Shown piece after piece: positions 1 through 5,264 of a stretch of 5,264 bases of DNA. The position numbers and the translations under genes are program-made. A model generated the notes under the pieces. It was not told where the DNA came from. It ran no database searches and was given only the letters and a program-made list of their open reading frames with translations. The DNA is from Actinomycetota bacterium (GTDB lineage: Bacteria; Actinomycetota; Thermoleophilia; Miltoncostaeales; Miltoncostaeaceae). Position 1 is the stretch's first letter. Each line of letters begins with the position of its first letter. The stretch is taken from assembly GCA_947451735.1 (NCBI GenBank), contig CANGAY010000074.1, positions 1-5,264 of the forward strand, written 5' to 3'.

Positions 1-2166
1 CAGGCTCTTGGGCGTGAACACCACCAGCGGACGGATCTCGTCGAGCAGGCCCTGGCGGCGGATGAGATGGAAGTAGTTCGCGGCCGTGGAGCAGTTGGCG
101 ATACGCATGTTGCCCTCGGCGGCCAGACGCAGGAACCGCTCGGGGCGACCGGACGAGTGCTCGGGGCCGTTGCCCTCGTAGCCGTGGGGCAGCAGCAGGG
201 TGAGGCGCGAGCGCACGCCCCACTTGGCCTGGCCGGCCGACAGGAACTGGTCGATCATGATCTGCGCGCCGTTGGCGAAGTCGCCGTACTGCGCCTCCCA
301 GATCACCAGCGCCTCGTGCGCGGTGGTGGAGTACCCGTACTCGAAGCCCACGCAGGCGGCTTCCGAAAGCGGGCTGTTGTGCAGCTCGAACGACGCCTTG
401 GCCCGCAGCAGGTGCTGCATGGGCACGTACACGGTGCCCTTGTGCGGGTCGTACGACTCGTCGTCAGATGTGTGGTGCAGCTCGAGGTGTCGCTGGGTGA
501 ACGTGCCGCGGGCCACGTCCTGCCCGGTGAGGCGCACCGGCACGCCCTCGGTGAGCAGCGACGCGAAGGCGAGCGCCTCGGCGTGGCCCCACGTGATGCC
601 GCCGTCCTCCGTGAGGCCGGTGCGGCGACGGTCGAGCTGCGGGGTGAGCTTGGCGTGGATGTCGAATCCATCGGGCGGCAGGTGCAACTGCTCGTTGAGG
701 CTTCGCAGCGTCGCCTCGCTCACGCGGGTCTTCACCACAAGCGTCTTGGCGCGGCGCCGCTTGTCGCGGTTGGCCTCCTGGTCGGAGCCCTGCTCCAGGC
801 CGCTCTGCACGCGCTTGTGCGCCGACGACATGCGGTCCTCGGCGTCCTTCACCATGGCCGCGAAGTCGTCCTCGGTGATGACGTTGCCGGCGATCAGGCG
901 GTCGGCGTAGATGCGCGCCACGGTGGGGTGGTCCTTGATGGTGCGGGCCATCACCGGCTGCGTGTACGCGGGCTCGTCCAGCTCGTTGTGGCCCAGACGG
1001 CGGTATCCGATGAGGTCGATCAGCACGTCATGCCCGAACCGCTCGCGGAACTGCACGGCAAGGTTGGCGGCGGCGATGCAGGCGTCCACGTCATCGGCGT
1101 TCACATGCACGATGGGCATGTCGAAGCCCTTGGCCATGTCGCTGGCGTACCGGGTGGAGCGGCTGTCCTCGGGGTCGGTGGTGAAGCCCACCTGGTTGTT
1201 CACGATCACGTGGATGGTGCCGCCGGTCGAGTATCCCGCGAGGCCCTGCAGGTTGAGGGTCTCGGCCACCACGCCCTGTCCGGGGAATGCGGCGTCGCCG
1301 TGCACGACGAGCGCCACGGCCTTGCTGGTGTCCTGCTCGGCGATGGGGGTCGAGCGGGTGGTCTGCTTGGCACGCACGCCACCCTCGGCCACCGCGTTCA
1401 CCTGCTCCAGGTGGCTCGGGTTGGCGGCCAGGTGCACCTTCACGGACCGGCCGCCGCGCGACTTGAAGTTGCCGTCGGCGCCAAGGTGGTACTTCACGTC
1501 ACCGGCTGCGGCGTACGGCTCGCCGTCGGCGTGGTCCTCACCGTCGTCGGTGTGCTCCACCTGCCCCTCGAACTCGGCGAGGATCGACTCGGCCGGGCGC
1601 CCCACCGTGTGCATGATGCTGGCCAGGCGTCCGCGGTGGGCCATGCCCACGTGCACCTCCTGCACGCCTGCGTCGGCCAGTTGCTGGATGATCTCGTCCA
1701 TCATCGGGATGAGGGCGTCGCAGCCCTCCAGCGAGAACGTCTTCTGACCCAGGTAGGTGCGCCGCAGGAAGCGCTCGAACACCTCGACGCTCACCAGACG
1801 CTCCAGCATCGCCCTGCGCTCGTCGCGCGGCAGCGGGGTGCGCACCTGCCCCGACTCGATGAACTCACGCAGCCACTGGCGCTGATCGTGGTCGGAGATG
1901 TGCTCGATCTCGTACGCGATGGTGCCGCAGTAGGTGTCCTTGAGCGCCGGGTACGCCTCGGCAAACGTCGCGCCCGGTACGGCAACGCCCAGGAGCGACG
2001 CGGGCACCCGGTGCATCATGTCGGGGGTGAGGCCCACCCATGCCGGGTCGAGCGACGGGTCGCCCGGCGGGGGCGACCCCAGCGGGTCGAGATGCGCGGC
2101 AAGGTGGCCGTAGGTGCGGAACGAGCGCAGCAGCGACATGGCGCCGGCCAGTGCCCGCAGGGTCTC
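1..2166 (-). other. E1 2-oxoglutarate decarboxylase (thiamine diphosphate) domain, incomplete
   Basis: From about residue 545 the protein follows the E1o family. It shows RTYGHLAAHLDPLG, IAYEIEHISDHDQRQW, TFSLEGCDALIPMMDE, GMAHRGRL (His721), GDVKYHLG (His771), NPSHLEQVN, the cofactor-binding pair HGDAAFPGQG (833-842) and NNQVGFTT (867-874), RRLGHNELDEPAYTQP, RLTGQDVARGTFTQRH (His1104) and WEAQYGDFANGAQ. The two histidines in GMAHRGR and VKYHLG correspond to the substrate-contacting histidines of E. coli SucA. All main motifs are present, so the domain should be active; only the far C-terminus is outside the window. The sequence fits 2-oxoglutarate rather than pyruvate or branched-chain E1, which have different folds or motif spacing. 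Confidence 0.95.
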
Positions 2167-3798
2167 CTCGTCGGCGCTGGCCTCGATGGCCGGTGCAGCC
2201 GCAGGCGCCTCTGCCGATGCCTCGAACACCAGCGGTGCAGCGGCGGGAAGCCCCAGCGCGGCCCGGATCTCGTCGTAGAAGCCCTCGGCGCCGCCCAGCA
2301 GCCCGGCGATGTCGCGCAGGAAGGCGCCGCTCTCGGCGCCCTGGATGACGCGGTGGTCGTACGTGGAGGTGACCGTCATCACCTTCGACACGCCCCACAC
2401 CTTCAACAGTTCGGCCGGCACGCCCTCCATGCCGGGGGGCCACGTGATGCCGCCGGTGGCGACGATGGTGCCCTGCCCGTTCATGAGACGCGGTACCGAC
2501 GCGTTGGTGCCGAAGCCGCCCGGGTTGGTGAGGGTGACGCCCGCGCCCTTCAGCTCGTCGGGGCTGATCTTGCCCACGCGCGAGCGCTGGATGAGGTCGT
2601 CGAACGCCGCGCGGAAGCCCTGGAAGCCGAGCCCACCGCAGTCGCGGATGACCGGCACCAGCAGCGATCGGCTGCCGTCCTTGCGCTCCACGTCAACGGC
2701 GATGCCGAGATCGACCGTCTCGCGCGGGATCTTGTTGGGCTTGCCCTCCACGCGCGCGAAGGCGGTGGCCATACCCGGGGTCGTCTGCACGGCGCGCACG
2801 ATGGCCCACGCGATGATGTGCGTGAACGACAACTTGCCGCCGCCGGCCACGGCGAGGGCCTCGTTCAGGCGCTTGCGCTCGGCGTCGAGCATCTGCACCG
2901 AGATGGTGCGGAAGGTGGTGGCGGTGGGGATCGAGCGGCTCTCGTCCATGTAGTCGGCCAGTGCCGCGGCCGGGCCCGTGAGCCGCACCAGCTCCTCGCC
3001 GGCGGGCGGGGCCGGGTCGGCCATGCCGCTGCCGCCCGTGCCGGCGTTCTCCACGTCGCCGCGCCGGATGAGCCCGCCGGGGCCCGTGCCGGTGACGGTG
3101 GCCAGGTCGACGCCCTTCTCGAATGCGACCCGCTTGGCGATGGGCGAGGCAGGCACGTCGCGCATGGGCGGGGGTGCGCTCGCCGGGGCGGCGGCCTTCG
3201 CGGGCGCGGCAGGCGCGGCTGCGGGTGTGCCGCCCGCGGGCGCTGCGCCCGCAGCGATCTGCCCCAGCGGGTTGATCACCTCGAAGGTCTCGCCCACGGG
3301 CACGGCGATCTCGGCAAGGGTGCCGGAGGCGGGGGAGGGCACCTCGAGGTCCACCTTGTCGGTGGACACCTCGACGATCACCTCGTCCTGCGCAACCGGG
3401 TCGCCCACGGCCTTCTTCCACTCCACCACCGTGGCCTCGGTGACCGACTCCAGGTCGGGCAGCTGAATGGGCACGAGCGTTGCGGGGCCGGCGTCGGCTG
3501 CGGGGGCATCGGCGGCGGGTGCGGCCCCGTTGGCCGACGGGGCGCCACCGTTGGTCATCTCGCCCAGCAGCTGGCCCACCTCGACGGCCGCGCCGGCGTC
3601 GGCGGTGATGCCCGTGAGCACGCCCGATGCGGGTGCCGGGATCTCCACGTCCACCTTGTCGGTGGTCACCTCGAGCAGGGTCTCGCCCTCCTCCACGGCG
3701 TCCCCGACGGCCTTCCTCCACTCGATGACGGTGCCCTCGGTGACGGACTCGCCGAGCACCGGAAGAAGGATCTGAATTGTCGCGTCAGATGTCGTCAC
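1..3798 (-). CDS. kgd: Multifunctional 2-oxoglutarate dehydrogenase E2-E1 fusion with two lipoyl domains and a PSBD (C-terminus cut by window)
   Basis: This predicted cytoplasmic TCA-cycle enzyme decarboxylates 2-oxoglutarate on thiamine diphosphate (E1) and passes the succinyl group through lipoyl-lysine to CoA (E2); E3 must be supplied separately. The reverse strand reads without a stop for 1266 residues from GTG at 3798 to the left edge. Domains in order: lipoyl 1 (about 7-82, DKVD Lys48), lipoyl 2 (about 108-183, DKVD Lys148), Ala/Pro linker, PSBD (215-250), E2 acyltransferase (about 268-504, YDHRVIQGAESG with His482), linker, E1 (about 545 onward, GMAHRGR, DVKYHLG, HGDAAFPGQG, NNQVGFTT, GHNELDEP, YEGNGPEHSS). 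It stops at FTPKSL, so roughly the last 100-150 residues are missing. The E2-E1 order and the Gln in the E2 motif match actinobacterial Kgd/OdhA, but the known mycobacterial and corynebacterial proteins lack lipoyl domains and PSBD. The GTG start is chosen because the lipoyl fold begins a few residues later; no convincing ribosome binding site precedes it, and an in-frame GTG at 3822 is an alternative. Family assignment is very secure. Confidence 0.97.
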   Translation of the reverse strand, partial: MTTSDATIQILLPVLGESVTEGTVIEWRKAVGDAVEEGETLLEVTTDKVDVEIPAPASGVLTGITADAGAAVEVGQLLGEMTNGGAPSANGAAPAADAPAADAGPATLVPIQLPDLESVTEATVVEWKKAVGDPVAQDEVIVEVSTDKVDLEVPSPASGTLAEIAVPVGETFEVINPLGQIAAGAAPAGGTPAAAPAAPAKAAAPASAPPPMRDVPASPIAKRVAFEKGVDLATVTGTGPGGLIRRGDVENAGTGGSGMADPAPPAGEELVRLTGPAAALADYMDESRSIPTATTFRTISVQMLDAERKRLNEALAVAGGGKLSFTHIIAWAIVRAVQTTPGMATAFARVEGKPNKIPRETVDLGIAVDVERKDGSRSLLVPVIRDCGGLGFQGFRAAFDDLIQRSRVGKISPDELKGAGVTLTNPGGFGTNASVPRLMNGQGTIVATGGITWPPGMEGVPAELLKVWGVSKVMTVTSTYDHRVIQGAESGAFLRDIAGLLGGAEGFYDEIRAALGLPAAAPLVFEASAEAPAAAPAIEASADEETLRALAGAMSLLRSFRTYGHLAAHLDPLGSPPPGDPSLDPAWVGLTPDMMHRVPASLLGVAVPGATFAEAYPALKDTYCGTIAYEIEHISDHDQRQWLREFIESGQVRTPLPRDERRAMLERLVSVEVFERFLRRTYLGQKTFSLEGCDALIPMMDEIIQQLADAGVQEVHVGMAHRGRLASIMHTVGRPAESILAEFEGQVEHTDDGEDHADGEPYAAAGDVKYHLGADGNFKSRGGRSVKVHLAANPSHLEQVNAVAEGGVRAKQTTRSTPIAEQDTSKAVALVVHGDAAFPGQGVVAETLNLQGLAGYSTGGTIHVIVNNQVGFTTDPEDSRSTRYASDMAKGFDMPIVHVNADDVDACIAAANLAVQFRERFGHDVLIDLIGYRRLGHNELDEPAYTQPVMARTIKDHPTVARIYADRLIAGNVITEDDFAAMVKDAEDRMSSAHKRVQSGLEQGSDQEANRDKRRRAKTLVVKTRVSEATLRSLNEQLHLPPDGFDIHAKLTPQLDRRRTGLTEDGGITWGHAEALAFASLLTEGVPVRLTGQDVARGTFTQRHLELHHTSDDESYDPHKGTVYVPMQHLLRAKASFELHNSPLSEAACVGFEYGYSTTAHEALVIWEAQYGDFANGAQIMIDQFLSAGQAKWGVRSRLTLLLPHGYEGNGPEHSSGRPERFLRLAAEGNMRIANCSTAANYFHLIRRQGLLDEIRPLVVFTPKSL
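2287..2997 (-). other. E2 succinyltransferase catalytic domain with Gln in the HxxxDG motif
   Basis: Residues about 268-504 resemble the chloramphenicol-acetyltransferase-like core of 2-oxoacid dehydrogenase E2. Landmarks are SIPTATTFRTISVQ near the start, LSFTHIIAWAIVRAV, a TNPGGFGTNASVPRLM segment and the terminal YDHRVIQGAESGAFLRDI motif. The catalytic histidine is His482. The residue that is normally Asp (HxxxDG) is Gln486; as I recall, the same Gln is typical of Kgd/OdhA, so it supports the family assignment and does not by itself mean loss of function. The domain is near the usual size of about 230 residues. Confidence 0.93.
3049..3156 (-). other. Peripheral subunit-binding domain (E3/E1 docking) within the fusion protein
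   Basis: Residues 215-250 run from ASPIAKRVAFEKGVDL through GTGPGGLIRRGDVE. This is the classic subunit-binding signature: a helix starting at an ASP-x-A/V-x-K/R motif, the GVDL turn, the GTGPGG loop and a closing DVE helix. In ordinary dihydrolipoyl acyltransferases this domain holds dihydrolipoamide dehydrogenase (E3) or E1. Because E1 is covalently attached here, E3 is the more likely partner; that is an inference. Long Ala/Pro-rich linkers flank it (about 184-212 and 251-266), as in free-standing E2 proteins. Confidence 0.92.
3250..3780 (-). repeat. Tandem pair of lipoyl domains inside the dehydrogenase gene
   Basis: Two copies of a biotinyl/lipoyl-type domain lie in tandem. Their lipoylation lysines, both in a DKVD turn (codons 3657-3655 and 3357-3355), are exactly 300 bases (100 residues) apart. 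Over the 40 residues from WRKAVGD and WKKAVGD onward I count 23 identities, so this is an old duplication, not a recent one. Short stretches still match closely in DNA, for example around 3651-3672 and 3351-3372. Copy 1 has the usual LGESVTEG turn; copy 2 reads LESVTEA, one glycine short and with Ala for the last Gly. Both lysines are intact, so both copies could be lipoylated. An Ala/Pro/Gly-rich linker of about 22 residues separates them, as is usual for swinging-arm domains. Confidence 0.93.
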
Positions 3799-3921
3799 GT
3801 CAGGGCCCGAGATTACGCGCACGGGCGACCCGCGGCCCGTACTCCGGACACAGGGTGACCGGGCAGGACATTCGCCCTGGGGCCAACGCCCGGGGCATCC
3901 CGCGTCTCGGGCGCCGTGACC
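3799..3921 (-). promoter_or_regulatory. Intergenic gap upstream of the dehydrogenase gene, possible promoter
   Basis: This 123-base gap is the only non-coding stretch in the window. Read on the minus strand, TAATCT at 3815-3810 resembles a -10 element and is an AT-rich spot in otherwise GC-rich DNA. I see no good -35 hexamer at the usual spacing. If TAATCT is used, transcription would start only a few bases before the GTG at 3798, giving a leaderless or nearly leaderless mRNA; that would fit the absence of a purine-rich ribosome binding site. Leaderless genes are common in Actinobacteria, but here this is only a suggestion. Confidence 0.3.
3880..3913 (-). terminator. Weak GC-rich hairpin after the transporter gene
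   Basis: Starting 8 bases after the transporter stop codon, CGCCCG (3913-3908) can pair with CGGGCG (3892-3887), with GGG (3901-3899) and CCC (3895-3893) able to pair inside. A competing small hairpin GGGC-gttg-GCCC lies at 3891-3880. No T tract follows, so this is not a standard intrinsic terminator. Such hairpins occur by chance in DNA this GC-rich; the position just behind a gene is the main argument for it. Confidence 0.2.
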
Positions 3922-5264
3922 TCAGCCGGATTTCGCGCGGCGGCGGCGCTCGGTGAGCGCCGACAGCCCGAGCAGCCCCGCCGCGACCCCGTAGGTGATC
4001 GCCGTGGCCACCCCGGTCATGGCGTACGCGTCGAAGTGCGCTCCGGTGAGGACCGGCCGTTCGCCATTCGTCACGCCCCTGAGCGCCCTTGGCGGCAGGT
4101 CGTACGTGTGCGCCACATCAGAGACCACGGCGCCATCGCGCACGCGCTCACTGAGCGTGGTCGCCGTCGCCGTCGGCACGCCTCGGGCCACAAGATTGTC
4201 GGTCAGTGATGCGTGGAAGCTCCCGAAGATGAGGATGCCCGCGACGATCCCCCCGATCGCGGTGCCGATCGAGCTCCAGGCCTCACGTTGTGCCGCCGCG
4301 CCCCCCTCGCCATCAGGTTCGGCAAGGTTCATCACGCGGGCCGTGAGCGGCCCCGAGTTCGCCGCGTCGAAGACGGAGTAGAGCGACGCCGTTCCGACGG
4401 CGATCCAGACCGGTGTCCCCTCGCCGAGCGGAATGGCGAGCAGGGCCACCAGGCCCGCCAGGAGCGTCATGCCGATGGCCGCCGGCACCACGCCCACGCG
4501 GCTCATCAGGGCACCCCCGGCAAGGCCGCCGAACACGCCGGCGATCTGGACGGGGATCATGATGAGGGCCAGCGCCACGATGCCCACGCCGTACCGGTAC
4601 TGCAGCAGCAGGGTGGTGAAGAACAGCAGGTTGACCGCGTTGGCCACCATGATGGCCACCAGTGTGAGCGCACCTGTCAACGACCGCGGGATGCGCAGGT
4701 CCAGCCCGGGGGCTTCCATCACGCGCATCGTGATGGCCAGCACCGCGGCCGCGACCGCGGCCGCGCCGAGCGTGATGAGGGCCGGCACCGTGCTCCCCAT
4801 TCCGATCATCGTGCACGCGAGCGCGATGCACGCGAGCACGGCGCCGCCGAGCAATGGCGTCACCAACTCGACGCGTGTGCGGGCGGGGTCGGCGGGCAGC
4901 AGCACCCACGCCGCCGCTGCCGTGGCGGCGCCGGCGCCGATCCACAGGGCCCCGACCAGGCGCCAGCTCCCGTGTTCGGTGATCCAGGCCCCGGCGATCG
5001 GGGCCAGGATGAAGACGGCGGGGATGATGGAGGCGCCCGCGCCGAAGGCGAGTGATCGCTGCCGTGGCGTCACATAGGTGTCGGCCAGCAGGGCCAGACC
5101 CACGATGGCCGTCACCACGCTGCCGGCGCCCTCGAGCGCACGCCCGGCCGCCACCACGCCCACACCCGGTGCGATGGTGACGAGCGCGGCCCCGAGTGCG
5201 AAGACGGCGGCCCCGGCGATGATCATGCGCCGGCGCCCGAGATGGTCACCCATGGCACCGGCCA
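3922..5264 (-). CDS. MFS exporter, probable 14-helix DHA2 (EmrB/QacA-like) type, N-terminus cut by window
   Basis: This is an integral membrane transporter, probably a proton-driven drug or metabolite exporter; the substrate cannot be read from the sequence. The frame enters from the right edge and ends at TGA (3924-3922). The first visible residues, AGAMGDHLGRRR, are the MFS motif A loop between helices 2 and 3, so the ATG at 5251-5253 is internal and about 60 residues plus the true start lie outside. Numbered from that Met, hydrophobic segments fall near 10-29, 31-59, 72-91, 97-118, 134-152, 157-177, 192-216, 222-248, 255-275, 281-297, 328-346 and 409-433: twelve, or fourteen with the two missing. 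GRALEGAGSVVTAIVGLALL resembles the helix 4 motif, and IIPAVFILAPIAGAW the helix 5 region (motif C-like). A soluble loop of about 60 residues (347-408) before the last helix and an Arg-rich tail (ERRRRAKSG) fit DHA2 proteins. DHA1 is less likely given the helix count. Confidence 0.9.
   Translation of the reverse strand, partial: AGAMGDHLGRRRMIIAGAAVFALGAALVTIAPGVGVVAAGRALEGAGSVVTAIVGLALLADTYVTPRQRSLAFGAGASIIPAVFILAPIAGAWITEHGSWRLVGALWIGAGAATAAAAWVLLPADPARTRVELVTPLLGGAVLACIALACTMIGMGSTVPALITLGAAAVAAAVLAITMRVMEAPGLDLRIPRSLTGALTLVAIMVANAVNLLFFTTLLLQYRYGVGIVALALIMIPVQIAGVFGGLAGGALMSRVGVVPAAIGMTLLAGLVALLAIPLGEGTPVWIAVGTASLYSVFDAANSGPLTARVMNLAEPDGEGGAAAQREAWSSIGTAIGGIVAGILIFGSFHASLTDNLVARGVPTATATTLSERVRDGAVVSDVAHTYDLPPRALRGVTNGERPVLTGAHFDAYAMTGVATAITYGVAAGLLGLSALTERRRRAKSG
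4742..4765. repeat. Perfect 12-base tandem duplication inside the transporter gene
   Basis: The unit accgcggccgcg occurs twice back to back at 4742-4753 and 4754-4765. On the coding (minus) strand it yields an Ala/Val run, AAAVAAAV, within the eighth membrane helix of the complete protein. Each unit holds the palindrome GCGGCCGC. It keeps the reading frame and is most simply a replication-slippage product tolerated in a hydrophobic helix. Confidence 0.75.

Noticed and set aside
2693..3721. A 342-codon minus-strand frame overlapping the lipoyl/E2 region in another phase
   Set aside because: It is Arg/Gly-rich shadow sequence overlapping the true coding frame, without family motifs.
2287..3798. 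A separate sucB (E2) gene followed by a separate E1 gene
   Set aside because: I translated every codon from 3798 to 1 and found no stop or frame change between the E2 and E1 parts; it is a single frame.
67..3858. A 1263-codon open frame on the plus strand opposite the dehydrogenase gene
   Set aside because: Its product is low-complexity, rich in Gly, Ala, Arg, His and Val, with no recognisable domain, and it lies antisense to a gene with clear motifs along its whole length. Long antisense frames are expected opposite GC-rich genes, where stop codons are rare in this phase.
4213..5055. Plus-strand frames opposite the transporter gene
   Set aside because: The products are Arg/His/Gly- or Ala/Pro/Ser-rich and match no family; the minus-strand frame has clear membrane helices and MFS motifs.
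5251..5253. ATG as the start of the transporter
   Set aside because: It falls within motif A, which follows helix 2 in MFS proteins, and the frame stays open to the right edge, so the real start is outside.
1..5264. CRISPR arrays, tRNA or rRNA genes, insertion sequences, phage or defence genes
   Set aside because: Nothing of the kind is visible; all but 123 bases is taken up by two ordinary protein genes.

Overview
The window is very GC-rich and holds two genes, both read leftward on the minus strand and both cut by a window edge. It looks like a high-GC actinobacterium: the large gene belongs to the Kgd/OdhA family, in which the E2 acyltransferase and E1 decarboxylase of 2-oxoglutarate dehydrogenase are one polypeptide, an arrangement characteristic of Actinobacteria. 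The phylum-level placement is an inference from this family and from base composition; I cannot name a genus.

Positions 3798 to 1 (minus) encode at least 1266 residues without interruption: two lipoyl domains, a peripheral subunit-binding domain (PSBD), an E2 succinyltransferase domain and an E1 (thiamine diphosphate) 2-oxoglutarate decarboxylase domain. The protein leaves the left edge before its E1 C-terminus is complete. The well-studied OdhA/Kgd proteins of Corynebacterium and Mycobacterium have the E2-E1 core but no lipoyl domain and no PSBD; they borrow lipoyl groups from a separate E2. This protein carries its own swinging arms and an apparent docking site for E3 (or another partner), so it looks like an almost self-contained 2-oxoglutarate dehydrogenase needing only dihydrolipoamide dehydrogenase. 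This is the most notable observation in the window.

Positions 3799 to 3921 are a 123-base gap with a possible -10-like element and a GC-rich hairpin without a T tract. No gene is visible there.

Positions 5264 to 3922 (minus) encode the C-terminal 446 or so residues of a major facilitator superfamily exporter, probably the 14-helix DHA2 (EmrB/QacA-like) type, lacking its first two helices because of the right edge. It lies upstream of the dehydrogenase gene on the same strand, but nothing in the sequence ties the two functionally. Long open frames on the plus strand across both genes are antisense shadows.
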